Shown: positions 33,412-43,229 of the stretch, one piece after another
Layout of the letters: every line of letters begins with the position of its first letter
Numbering within the stretch: the stretch's first letter is position 1
Assembly (NCBI GenBank): GCA_026315105.1
Contig: CM048745.1
Location: 742,819,006-742,883,005, forward strand
DNA: 64,000 nucleotides
Direction: 5' to 3'
Origin: Locusta migratoria
Taxonomy: Eukaryota > Arthropoda > Insecta > Orthoptera > Acrididae
Made by a program: the position numbers and the translations under genes
The notes under the pieces: generated by a model
Told to the model about the DNA's origin: nothing
The model's database searches: none
Seen by the model: the letters and a program-made list of their open reading frames with translations, nothing else

Positions 33412-34085
33412 TTACTTTAATAATGGTGAAAACTGGAATTGGGTCTCATCACTGAGAATTAGGTTCGGTTTCTGAGCTTGGTATTTGTTGATAGAGAAAA
33501 TTTCGAGCAATGTTAGCTTTCTGCCTTTATTTGCTCTGTGGAGAACATCACATTTAATGTCAAAGGCATGACATTCATTTAAGGCGTGTTCTGCAAAGGT
33601 GGAATCTTTCTTTTTGTAGTCTCCAACTCTTCTCATGTTCAGCCAGTCTAGCAGTTATAGCCCTACCTGACTGACCTACATATACCTTGCAACAAAGATT
33701 GGAAGAGGTCCTATATACGCCACTTCTTTCCAAAGGTGGAATCTCGTCTTTGCTATTGAAGAGCAAGTTGGCAATAGTATTTCTATTATCAAAGGCTGGG
33801 GTGTATTTTCTGGACTTAAGTTTGCTGGCAAGCCTTTCTGATGTTTTACCAACATTTGACATTGGTGCCCATTTTTGTTTGTGTTACTAGGTATCTTCTG
33901 AGGAGAATACAAAAGTGATATTCTCAGACTCTTTTTCTTGTAAAGTATGTTGTCAATCAGGGTAGGGCTATAATCACTGTTGAATGCAATTCCTTTTATT
34001 ATTTCCAGTTCATTATCAAAATCTGTCTTGGTCTGAGGGATAGATAGTAGACGATGCACCATGCAGTGGAAGGCTGCTTGTTTAT
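33412..34085 (-). pseudogene. Penelope RT C-terminus and GIY-YIG endonuclease
   Basis: The first frame (to about 33920) gives MVHRLLSIPQTKTDFDNELE and NILYKKKSLRISLLYSPQ, the post-palm RT region. The second frame (33862-33575) gives the linker KLKSRKYTPAFDN, then SGVYRTSSN (GIY position), CKVYVGQSGRAITARLAEHE (YIG position and the catalytic Arg). The third frame (33636-33412) gives FAEHALNECHAF, with the family His/Glu residues, and a LLEIFSINKYQ end. The RT fingers and palm are missing. The endonuclease would nick target DNA to prime reverse transcription; this copy is inactive because of frameshifts. Confidence 0.88.
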
Positions 34086-34109
34086 GTGCATCCCCTCTTT
34101 CAGTCAGAC

Positions 34110-34205
34110 TTTGGCAAACCTCCCTCTGAAACTCTCAACAACCTCAAGTTCTTTTAATTCATCTAGGTTACATCTCTCACCTTTCTTCGTATTTCTGCAT
34201 TATGA
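34110..34205 (-). mobile_element. RTE-like LINE fragment (linker region)
   Basis: About 95 bp similar to copy C at 4030-4130 (CCTCCCTCTGAAACTCTC, ATTCATCTAGGTTACATCTC). It is the linker just after the endonuclease. It is isolated, with neither end of the element. Confidence 0.65.
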
Positions 34206-34296
34206 ACGGTGAAATCGAAGAAGCAGTTTATTTACTTGACTAGAAAGTAGAACTAAAAGAGATTTATAATATCATATTGGTGAGAATGACGAATGT

Positions 34297-34522
34297 AGCC
34301 GCGGCGGAGCGGACGAGCGCATTGAGGCGCTATGCTGCGATGCACGAGGCCGTTCCCCGTCGGCGGTTCGAATCCCCACTCGGGCATGGATTTTTGTGCT
34401 GTCTTTAGTATAAGGTAGTTCATAAGTAGTTTTTAAGTTTAAGGACTGATGACCCCGTAGTTAAGTCCCATAACCTTCACAAACGTTTGAACATTTATTT
34501 TTATTTTATTTTATTTATTTAT
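34297..34522 (+). mobile_element. SINE family A variant with T-rich tail and TSD
   Basis: Head GCCGCGGCGGAGCGGACGAG, B box GGTTCGAATCC, body CTCGGGCATGGATTTTTGTG, tail GGAC...GTCC, then a TTTATTTTATTTTATT extension. Direct repeats TGACGAATGT (34287-34296 and 34523-34532) flank it. The middle of the head differs from other A copies. Confidence 0.92.
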
Positions 34523-34532
34523 TGACGAATGT

Positions 34533-34969
34533 GTTGCACAAGGACAAAGTGGCATTAAATGTTTGGTTGCTCGTCACAGAGGAACAAGACAGCCCTCGCC
34601 ACGACAACCGCGATGAGCTGTGAATCGAATCCAAACGGTTCAGATCCACGACGAAGCTACTTCATCTGCATTCACTCACATTCACCTCTCATTATAAACG
34701 TCGCATAGATTCCGAAATGCTTTTTGGAAAAAAAAAAAAGAAAAAGGTAATGAGTACAGTATGCTACTTCAAGGTATAGCGCAGGCTCATTTCAGACATT
34801 TCAAGTTTCCAGTGCGTTTATAGTTATCTACATTCTTTTGGTTGGAGCGGATATGAGTCAGTGTCTAGGTGCAGCAAGCGTCACACTGCTCAAACACGAC
34901 GTCAAGGCGCGGGGCGCCACAGGGTATCAGCGGCCGTTTTCTGAGTGATAACAGTCTGTCGCTCTGGCG
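34533..34969. other. Unassigned spacer
   Basis: No recognised feature. Confidence 0.5.
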
Positions 34970-36035
34970 GTCATTGGATCGTATTACAATATCCTTTATT
35001 CTGGACTCAATGAACAGTAAAATGGACATACTTGGGTTATTCGAAGCATCTCAAGCAGGCCCTTCCGTAGTCACTACAGCAATATTCTTCCGAAGAAAAG
35101 ATGAATAATTCTCCAGTATATCAAACTGTGGTTGATTTGATTTGATTTTCTCAGGGAAGCCAAAACAGTTTTGGTCCAACCCGTCACTGCCCGCGCCGAA
35201 ACTAAGTTTATTGTGCGGTATCGCTCCCTGTATATCTAGTAAAGCCAACCAATGCCGTTGAACAGTGCAAGGAGTCCCTTTACCAGTTCTTTTTAGACAC
35301 AATTTCTTCGGGTCTGGTTGTCCCAAATGTTCTGTGCCTTTTACTCTCCAATGCAATGCATTCGAAGATTAGATGTGATGCAGTTTCATCACCGCAATCA
35401 CAGATCCTACATTTAGGATCCTCTTCTGTTATTCCCATTGTACGTAGGTATTTTTTGAAATTCCCATGGCCTGTCAGCAATCCAACCATGAGTCTAATCT
35501 CTCTCCTGTTCAGGCCCAGGATTGCAGAGCTTCTTTTAAATCATGGCTTTGCCATCATTACCTTGCCATGTTTTTGTTGATAGACTTTGGTCCAATATTC
35601 TACGTGCTGTCTTCTGAGCCAGTTACGTAGCTCCCATATGATCATTGCCTTGGTGATTGTCAGGACAGGTTCCGGTCCAATAAATGGAGTCTCTGCCCCA
35701 TTCCTGGCTAATCTGTCGGCATGTTCGTTGCCACTGATCCCCGAGTGGCCAGGGACCAACAATAGGTTTACTCTATTGCTTTCCCCTAGCTCCACCAGAA
35801 CCCTGTGACATTCTGCAACAATTTTAGACCTGTTGCAGGAGCTGCCAGTGATCTCAGGGCTGCCTGGCTGTCTGAATAGATATAGATGCTACGGTCTTTG
35901 CAGCACCTACGCAAATTCTCCTCCACACACGCTAAAAGTGTGGGTAGCACTGTCCTTGTTTCGAGTACTACAATGTGTACGTGGAATCGACACAACCTGG
36001 GGCTTGCGTGGCTTATCTGCGTCGTTTTTATCAAC
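34970..36035 (-). mobile_element. LINE-5: RNase H and C-terminal region of a further LINE
   Basis: Minus-strand RNase H: EENLRRCCKDRSIYIYSDSQ (second catalytic region with YSDS, about 35900), then VPGHSGISGNEHADRLARNG (GH and EHAD motif, about 35730), then a C-terminal zinc-finger-like block CRICDCGDETASHLIFEC (about 35390). Three frames are used. This layout (RNase H then a CCHC-like end) fits I/LOA/R1-type LINEs; it is a different family from LINE-4 by sequence. The RT is missing (5'-truncated near 35960). The 3' UTR extends to about 34970. Confidence 0.8.
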
Positions 36036-36159
36036 TAGAAATGATCCAGACTTCAATATTTTTGTGAAGCGATACACTTTCAAAAACGCACTAAGAGTTT
36101 TGTTACATGCAGTGAATGTTATCACTGATCTCGCGATTGTTGATCTTTGGCGTTGGCTG

Positions 36160-37490
36160 ACGTTTATCTTGTTGTTATGGTCTTCAGTGTGCAGACTACT
36201 TTGATGCAGCTCTCCACGCTACCCAGTCCTGTGCAAGCCTCTTCATCCTAGAATACGTACGGCAACCTACATCCTTTTGAATATGCTTGCTGTATTCGTT
36301 CCTCGGTCTCCCTCTACGATTTTTACCCCACACATTTCTTTCTAATGCTAAGTCGACGATTCCTTGATGTCTCAGAATGTGTCCCACCAACCTACCCTTC
36401 TCTTAGTCAGGATAGGCCTATGCCAGAAACCCAAATTTTCTCCAATTCTGTTGAGCAGTTCCTCATTAGTTACGTGATCTACCCATCTAATCTTCATCAT
36501 TGGTCTATAGCATCACATTTAGAAAGCTTCTGTCATCTTTTTGTCTGAACTCCTTATCGTCCATGCTTCACTCCCATACAATGCTACACTCCAGACAAAT
36601 ACTTTTAGAAAGGACATTCTAACATTTAATATTGGATGTCAACAAATTTCGTTTCGTCGGAAACGCTTTTCTTCCCGTAGCCATTCTGCATTTTATATCT
36701 TTTTTACTTCGGCCATCAACAAATAACAAAACTCATCTGCCGGCCGCGGTGGCCGAGGGGACTGAGGCGCTCTAGTCACGGTCTGCACGGTCACTACGGT
36801 CGGGGGTTCGAATCCCCCCTCGGGCATGGATATTTGTGCCGTCCTTAGTCTTAGCTAGTTCATAAGTAGTTTGTAAGCTTAGGGACTGATGACCCCGTAG
36901 TTAAGTCTCATAAGTTCTACAAACATTTGAACATTTGAATTCATCTACTACTTTTACTGTGTCATTACCTAATCTAATTCCGTCAGCATCGCCTGATTTT
37001 CTGACACTACATTCCGTTACCCTCGTTTTACTCTGGTTAATGTTGATCTTATATCTTCCTTTCAAGACACTGTCCACTCTCTTTAATTGCTCTTCCAGAT
37101 CTTTTGCAGTCCCTGACAAAATTACTATGTCATCAACAAACCGCAAGGTTTTTATTCCCTCTCCCTGGACTTTAATTCCCTCTCCAAACTGCTCCTTGCA
37201 TTCCTTCACAGCTTGCCGAATGCACAGATTGAACAACATTGGGGAAAGGCTACAACCCTCTTATTCCCTTCCAAACCACTGCGACTCATTTATGCCCTTT
37301 ACCTCTAGTAATTGCTGTCTGGGTTTGTACAAGTTGAATATAATTCTTCAGTCCTTATATTTTACCCCTTTTACATTCAGAAATTGAAAGTGTATTCCAG
37401 TCAACATTGTCAACAGCTTTCTCCAGATCCACAAATGCTAAAAACGTAGGTTTCCCTTACCTTAACCTTCTTCTAAGGTACGGTTATCTT
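36160..37490 (-). mobile_element. RTE-like LINE copy L, split by a SINE A
   Basis: Minus-strand C-terminal block (HILRHQGIVDLALERNVWGK, RRGRPRNEYSKHIQKDVGC) from a short CAACAA tail at 36168. After the SINE it continues through EQFGEGIKVQGEGIKTLRFV and LEEQLKRVDSVLK to the block near FVDLEKAFD at about 37430. The catalytic box is FVDD (TTTGTTGATGAC) in place of FADD. 5'-truncated near 37480. Confidence 0.9.
36739..36937 (+). mobile_element. SINE family A in LINE copy L, with TSD
   Basis: Complete plus-strand copy, with head GCCGGCCGCGGTGGCCGAG, B box GGTTCGAATCC and tail GGGAC...GTCTC (one change in the hairpin). Flanking repeats AACTCATCT (36730-36738) and AATTCATCT (36938-36946) differ at one base, and the LINE reading resumes directly. 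Confidence 0.93.
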
Positions 37491-38240
37491 AGAGATTTAT
37501 ATTTTCGTATTAGCATAGATTACGCCATCACATGACAAAAGAATCCCAAGTTATCTATATAATCACTGAAACCACTGTGTCTACATACCAACTCTCGTAA
37601 TATAGCACCAGACAGCAACCAAAAATCGTGATTGTCGATAGGTTTTTATCTTTTCTAAGTCACACTTTTAAAATTTGTGATAATTGACTACATTTGATGC
37701 CGTTATTGCGAGTATCTTTTAGCGATGTAACGGAGGGCAACGTACTCGCTTTAAAAATCTCCAGAGCGCTACTGGACATTCCGACGATTTCTGCAGTGTT
37801 GCACTCTCTCGGTGAAGTACAGAATCACAAATTTCCTTATTTCTTTAAAGACGAATTGAAACATGATGTCATAAGTGGCTGAGCGACTAACGGCAATAAG
37901 AAAAAAACTAAAGACGCCGTAAGAGAGAATACGACTGTGAGACTATCTCTGCGTAGAAAACAATAGATTCACATCAGGATATAGACTACACAAACCCTAA
38001 CTGCGATCGAATTTAATGCGTTTAGCTACAGAAAATTGAAAATACTGCTAGAATCCGACTTTGGCGAAGGTAGCAAGGGTACAATGCAGGGGCCGAATTT
38101 ATGTATACCATACACAAAAGTCAAATGGCAATTCTGAGAATCTAAGGCAGCGGTTCCCAGACTGTGGTATGCGTACGCAAAGTCATTTCAGGTGGAACGT
38201 GTACAAATAAACAAAACAATTACTTATATAGATATAATTA
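37491..38240. other. Unassigned spacer
   Basis: No recognised family. A 62-codon ATG frame (37694-37882) has no identifiable domain. Confidence 0.5.
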
Positions 38241-38255
38241 TTCTGTTACGTTACT

Positions 38256-38507
38256 GAGAGAGGAGGCGCGGTGGTAACACACTTGACTGGCATTCGGAAG
38301 GATGGTAGTTCAAATCCACCTCCGGCCATCCAGATTTAGGTTTTCCGCGCTTTTCCTAAATCACTCCAGGCAAATGCCGGGATGGTTCCTTTTGAAAGGG
38401 CACGGCCGATTTCCTTCCACATCCTTACCCAAACACTCCGAGCGTAAGTTCTGTCTCTAATGACCACGCTGTCGACGGGACGTTAAACTCTAAGCTTCCT
38501 TCCTTCC
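38256..38507 (+). mobile_element. SINE family D (tRNA-derived), with 15-bp TSD
   Basis: Head GGAGGCGCGGTGGTAACACA, B box AGTTCAAATCC, then CATCCAGATTTAGGTTTTCC, GGGATGGTTCCTTTTGAAAG, CTGTCGACGGGACGTTAAAC and a CTTCCTTCCTTC end. The direct repeats TTCTGTTACGTTACT (38241-38255 and 38508-38522) are perfect. The family is unrelated to A-C in its tail. Confidence 0.95.
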
Positions 38508-38717
38508 TTCTGTTACGTTACTCTATTTTTAAATGGACAGAGAAAGATGATTGATAAAATTACCGATAACATCTGTATAATGTTAAAGAATCGGTACTTT
38601 TCGTTGAATGCTTGATTCGGACAGTACGTAGGACAGAGGAACATCGGTTTATCACACCCATCCCTATGACTGCCTCATTAGTTGTCCCTACCTACGGGGA
38701 TGGCTTCAAATATCGCC

Positions 38718-38718
<1 letters not shown>

Positions 38719-38790
<72 letters not shown>
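38719..38790. repeat. (TA)n microsatellite
   Basis: About 35 TA repeats followed by GTATGTATGTATA. Poly Ile-Tyr open frames here are artefacts. Confidence 0.95.
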
Positions 38791-38799
<9 letters not shown>

Positions 38800-38802
<3 letters not shown>

Positions 38803-39279
38803 AAGCCCGAAATCAAATGATAGGGAATGAGCTTCACTAGTTCTTTGTAATGATTTAATGTAAGTAGACAAAGACTATTACGACCTTACATTGAAAAATT
38901 CTTCCCATTCCATTTCTGCGTGGTGTGGTACAGCAACCCTGTTAAGTCGAACTTTTGAATAAAAGAATAGGTCTTCAACTCACACACGACATGTGTCGGT
39001 ATTGGTACTGGCATTGCCAGGGGCGGCGTTCAAATGTCTACCTATCTTATCTTTGGTCTACGATATAAAGCTTATATTTCTAAGTTCCAACTGTCTGGTT
39101 AAATTAAATAGTACACCAACCTGTGTATTTTACAGTTAACCTGACGACGGCATTCAACCAACCACCCATCAAACTGGCTTACCTTCATGAATTCTGTGTG
39201 TCACGTCTGTCTGGCCTGCTGCGCCTACTAACGTAGCCTTACAGTCGGGATGCGTGTATGACTCGTCCAAATACTTTCA
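38800..39279. other. Unassigned spacer
   Basis: No recognised feature. Confidence 0.5.
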
Positions 39280-39530
39280 TGGTTTGTAGAAAATAAATTT
39301 ATGTTAATTCACAGTAAAACTCAGTTTTTACGGCTTCTAACAGGTAATTCAACAAAAACTGATGTTATTACACAGAATGGGCATAGCATAAGTGACAATG
39401 GACAGTTCAAATTTCTAGGCGTTGAAATAGATAGTAAGATTTCAGGGAAAGCCATTGTTCCGCGTCTTGTTCAAAAACTGAATGCTGCGTTATTTACCAT
39501 TAGAACAGTATCGGTTAGTAAAGTCGCCAG
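39280..39530 (+). mobile_element. LINE-6: RT thumb fragment of a Jockey-like element
   Basis: Open frame with WFVENKFMLIHSKTQF, then GQFKFLGVEIDSKISGK and KLNAALFTIRTVS. The KFLGVEID block followed by a KLN...LF.IR helix is the post-palm region of many insect LINEs. Only about 85 codons are present; then the sequence switches to a CR1-like fragment. Confidence 0.65.
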
Positions 39531-39554
39531 TAGATCAAAAGCAACTCAAAATGA

Positions 39555-40290
39555 TTCAGATAAATATCTGTATGGTGCAAAATCTGGCAATTGAGCGTGA
39601 ATAATGAAAAGTGTGAAGTAATCCATATGACCACTAAAAGAAGTCCATTAAACTTCGCTTATACGATAAACTAGTCAAATCTACAGTCCTTAAATTCAAT
39701 TAAAAACCCAGGAATTACAATTAGGAACAATTTAAATTTTAAAGAACACGCAGAAAATACTGTAGGGAAGGCAAAGCAATGGCTACGTTTCATTGGCAAA
39801 GCACATTAGAAGATGTAACAGTTCTACTTAGGTAACAAACCTACACTAGTGCGTTCAATTTTGGAGTATTACTGCGTTTTGTGGACTGACGGACGACTTA
39901 GGGAAAGTTCAGAGAAGGGCAACTCGTTTTGTATTATCGCGATGTAGGGGAGGGAGAGTAAAGCAAATGATTCACGAGTTGGGGCGGAAATCGTTAAAAG
40001 AGATGCGTTATTTCTTGCAGAGAGATTTATTTACGAGATTTCTTTTTTACCAACTTTCTCTTCCGTAAACGAACGAACATATTATGTTAGCAGCCACCTA
40101 CATAGGTAGACATGATCATCGTAATAACATAACATAAGTCTGATAAAAAACAGAGAGATTTAGTTGCTCTTTTTTCCTGCACGCTGTTAGAGAATGGAAA
40201 GCTAGAGAAACGTCATAAAAGCGGTTAGATAAACTGTCTACCATTCACTTCACTGTTAGTTGCAGTATTTGTGTAGTTGTAGACCTGATA
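39555..40290 (+). mobile_element. CR1-like LINE fragment, plus strand
   Basis: Decayed C-terminal half: GITIRNNLNFKEHAENTVGK in one frame (about 39710-39770), then the segment equivalent to RRAARFVLSRYRG (GGCAACTCGTTTTGTATTATC, about 39918, as 20-base match), SLKEMRYFLQ and RDLFTRF equivalents, and AVREWKA near 40185. It aligns with 43395-43937 read in reverse. 3' end near 40280. Confidence 0.75.
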
Positions 40291-40515
40291 TTTCAATACG
40301 AAAAGTAGTCTACTTTGCTTTTTTCTTTCGCTAATGACGTTAAATTTATGGGGGAACTCTTCTGAATGAAAAAGGGTATTCTGTGGCTCAAGCTCGCGAA
40401 CCTCTTTTCAAGCCCAGTTCAGTTACCTGGGAATTGTAACACTAGCCTGTCAAAACATATTTCTTTAATGTCGTTTGCTGATGACAGTATCAGCGTATTT
40501 CGAAGAATTTGCATC

Positions 40516-40690
40516 TGCCGCGGTGGATTAGCCGAGCGGACTAAGGCGCCTCGCTGCGGAGTGCGCGGTTGCTCGCCGTCGGAGGTTCGAGTCCTCCCTG
40601 GGGCGTGGTTAGTTACCTTAGTTTAATTAGTTTGTAAGCTACGAACTGATGAGCACGCAGTTTGGTGATATAGATTTACAAACGTTTTAG
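40516..40690 (+). mobile_element. SINE family B
   Basis: Head GCCGCGGTGGATTAGCCGAG, A box TAGCCGAGCGG, B box GGTTCGAGTCC. The body is shorter than usual (GTGGTTAGTTACC, lacking the GTGTGTGT tract) and the tail is CGAACTGATGAGCACGCAGTTTGG, with the hairpin weakened. No clear TSD. Confidence 0.88.
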
Positions 40691-40924
40691 TTAGAATCTT
40701 TCACTCAGTTAATATGGAAGAAATCGAATCTTGTTTTGGAACACACCTCCGTAACTCTTGTGCAGAAAGGCGTGCAGTATTCTGCTGCATCCGTTTTCAG
40801 GAAGATGCCACTAGAAAAATATTTTAGTAGTCATCCACAGCTTTCAAGTCTACAGTGAACAGTTTCCTCATGGCATACTCTTTCTGTCCTGTCGAGAAAA
40901 TATTTTAAAAATTAAGCTAATTCT
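40691..40924. other. Spacer
   Basis: A CR1-like trace may be present (TTCAAGTCTACAGTG) but is too short to call. Confidence 0.35.
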
Positions 40925-41090
40925 TGTGTTGTTGTTGTTGTGGTTTTCAGTTCGCAGGCTGGTTTGATGCAGCTGTCCACGCTACCCTGTCCTGTGCAAG
41001 TCTCTTCATCTCTGAACAAGAACGGCAACCTACACCCTTTTGAATCTGCTTACTGTATTCGTCTCTTGGTCTCCATCTGCGATTTTTGCC
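40925..41090 (-). mobile_element. RTE-like LINE fragment (3' end)
   Basis: The family 3' end with GTGTTGTTGTTGTTGTGG (tail on the minus strand), then CTGCAAACTGAAA and the GRPRDEYSKQIQ region. Only about 165 bp, ending in the KNRR block; strongly 5'-truncated. Confidence 0.85.
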
Positions 41091-41319
41091 CTCCAATTTT
41101 TGAGTTATGTTTTTGATTACGTTTAATTAGGTTTAGGCTTGTCGTCTGCATAGGATTCCTACGTGTTTCGTTTACCTATTACTACTGTCCGTTTCAGTCT
41201 CATGTACTGCCTAGTTTCACGACCCTGGAGACTTGCCTCTATGTTGTGTCCTGCGGAACAAAACAAAAACAAATAAATACAAGACGCTACGCTTAAACAG
41301 AGTCACCGCGGATTGCAGC

Positions 41320-42090
41320 CAGTGGCGGCTGGTGATAGTGTGCTAATGTGCTACAGCACACTGTAAACATGTTACTAAAATTATGCCATTTCTCTTCGAA
41401 TGCAAGCGAGAAATCGCTGTAAAATTACATCCTTTCTCTTGGAAAGCCAGTTATCACAATACAATTATGGCAATTTCCTTCCAGTGCATAAAACAGTGCT
41501 AGTAATAATGATGAAAACGCATTTTGGAGCGCTCTCGCCGCGATAGTTGGAACCAAGCTCCGTGTGGTGAAGTGGGATTCAGCCGCGCTGGTATGTGCGC
41601 AGAGAGGCGGCGCAATCGTCTATTCGCTAGTGCGCATGCGCAGACATGACATCAGGCCTGGCGACTCATGTGTGCTGAGACCGACTGCAGCACCACATCA
41701 ATATATCTCTTCGCACTGCTTGTAACGGCTGCGGAATGATAGTATTGCGACATACAGAGTCAAATAGCGCGCTGGCTCAGGCGTCTTGTGCATTGTCTCT
41801 TAAACCTACCTGTGTGAGGCTCGTATTCAAATATATATGAGTCTAAATTTTTAATTTCTGTAAATAATATTAATATTTTTAAACGTTATATTTACTACCT
41901 GCAGTGAATACATACAGTTGGCAGCGCTGTTATAGATTCCCTTGAAGGTCTTACTGTGAATACAGTATTAATTGATATTTAATTAAAGGCAATCATACAA
42001 AGGTTGACTTTTTATTTTAGTATATTTTGTTTCCTGTTTATTTTTGTAATATTGTAGCACACTGGTCAAATTTTGTACGAGCCGCCACTG
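41320..42090. mobile_element. Non-autonomous hAT-like element (771 bp) with 8-bp TSD
   Basis: Termini CAGTGGCGGCTGGT (left) and CAGTGGCGGCTCGT (read in from the right) form inverted repeats beginning CAG, as in hAT elements. Both are followed inside by a GTGTGCTA...GCACAC stretch (41340-41370 and 42050-42065). The 8-bp direct repeat ATTGCAGC (41312-41319 and 42091-42098) fits hAT insertion. No transposase frame is visible. Confidence 0.85.
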
Positions 42091-42098
42091 ATTGCAGC

Positions 42099-42607
42099 GC
42101 CTGTAGACATGCGCACTGGCTCCAAACTCGGACTTCCCTGAACTTATTTAAAAAGTGTCGCGTTTGTCGCACACTTCCCTGTGGGTGCGCTATTTCTAGT
42201 GCTGGCGAGTGTGTGTTGTCCAGCGGTTTGCAGCACGTGCGACCGCCGTGCACACGGGAAGTTCTCTTCCTGTGGCTGGCCGCCTGCCGCCTGCCGCACG
42301 CTATGCTCCGAGGCGCTAAATAATTCTACATTCGTTACCATCACACAGCTGTTACTAGACATGAAGTCCGCCTCCGTAGTCTAGTGGACATATCTACAAC
42401 ATTACCACTTAATTACCTTCGAACACTCTTAAAGATGTGCTCATCAATTTGAATTTCTTTATTCTTGCCCCAAACATATTTTATTTTGAAGAAGAAACGT
42501 TTTGTTCAGTTATATCATTACCTTTTATACAAGAATTAGTTGACAGGTGGCGCTACAACTTACTTGAAGCTCCAGTGTTCGAGTCACTTAAATAGGCAGC
42601 AGAAGAT

Positions 42608-42610
<3 letters not shown>
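42099..42610. other. GC-rich spacer with a tRNA-like A box
   Basis: At 42100-42320 the sequence is GC-rich. At 42368-42390, CCTCCGTAGTCTAGTGG resembles the start of a tRNA-derived SINE, but no B box or tail follows. No gene is supported. Confidence 0.4.

Positions 42611-42656
<46 letters not shown>
42611..42656. repeat. Poly(T) tract
   Basis: 46 uninterrupted T residues; possibly the poly(A) of a minus-strand insertion, but no element is recognised next to it. Confidence 0.9.
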
Positions 42657-42794
42657 CATGATCGGCTGTGATGCCAATTTAAGCACCTTACTCTATCCAA
42701 CCAGAAGATACAATTTTGAGTTTTGTATACAGTGACAGTACCACGAGAACAGAAGGCAATGAAGCCAGGCCGAGAAGGCATCTATATCGTGAGC

Positions 42795-42876
42795 GAAAAT
42801 AAAATAAAATAAAATAAAATTAAAATAAAATAAAATAAATAAAAAAAAAATTTAAAAAAAAAATTTAAAAAAAAAT
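42795..42876. repeat. (AAAAT)n / A-rich microsatellite
   Basis: Repeats of TAAAA grading into AAATTTAAAAAAAA. A simple sequence repeat directly upstream of SINE E. Confidence 0.9.
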
Positions 42877-42877
42877 G

Positions 42878-43108
42878 TGCACAGCGTGGTGGATTGCCAC
42901 GCAGGGGGCACGGGTTCGATTCCCTGTCGTGTTGGAAATTTTTTCCACCCGGGGACTGGGTGTTGTGTCGTCCTCATCATCATTCCATCATCATTGACAC
43001 GCAAGTGGCGTCAGATAAAAAGACTTGCATCAGGCAGACCGAACACGACAGTCGTTGGGGTCTAACGGTCATAAATGACACACTATCATCATCATCATCA
43101 TCACTAGA
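42878..43108 (+). mobile_element. SINE family E (tRNA-derived) with (ATC)n tail
   Basis: B box GGGTTCGATTCCC, then the conserved body GGGGACTGGGTGTTGTGTCG, TCATTGACACGCAAGTGGCG, AAGACTTGCATCAGGCAG and an (ATC)n end. The head (GCGTGGTGGATTGCCACGCAG) is worn. Confidence 0.85.
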
Positions 43109-43229
43109 GATTAAGGGCATGAAAGGAATGCGGTGGTTGGGAAGGGAGTAAGACAGGGTTCTAGCCTTTCTCCAGTGTTATTCAATTTGTACACTCAGCA
43201 AGCTGTGAGAAAAAAATCAGAGAAATCTA

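Larger units (their letters stand above)
32830..34085 (-). mobile_element. Penelope-like element, 5'-truncated, with GIY-YIG endonuclease
   Basis: On the minus strand it starts inside the RT C-terminal region (KQAAFHCMVHRLLSIPQTKT, about 34082-34025) and passes through a linker to a GIY-YIG endonuclease (about 33750-33500). About 580 bp of 3' sequence follow, with a hammerhead-like motif and an AATAAATATTATTGTGG end. The coding part has at least two frameshifts. Penelope-like elements are known for the RT plus GIY-YIG combination and for hammerhead motifs in their terminal repeats, so the layout is coherent. LINE-type sequence abuts its 5' end. Confidence 0.88.

Noticed and set aside
36739..36830. 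Possible functional tRNA genes at the SINE heads
   Set aside because: A and B boxes are present but the acceptor and anticodon arms do not fold; each is followed by a SINE body and tail.
38640..38720. Shared flank of the two (TA)n tracts as one element
   Set aside because: Only short stretches (TTCAAA, GCCATAT/GGCATAT) agree; not enough to call a common element.
40450..40510. MSFADDSISVF resembling an RT catalytic box
   Set aside because: Only four residues match and no other RT block is nearby in the same frame.
42181..42384. Apparent short secreted Cys-rich peptide (hydrophobic start, many Cys)
   Set aside because: The frame starts at GTG, not ATG; no transcript signals; the region is simply GC-rich and gives frames on both strands.
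42795..42876. A-rich tract as a poly(A) tail of a retrogene
   Set aside because: It is a (TAAAA)n microsatellite with no upstream coding sequence.
43080..43110. (ATC)n as CRISPR-like or regulatory repeat
   Set aside because: It is the usual tail of SINE E.
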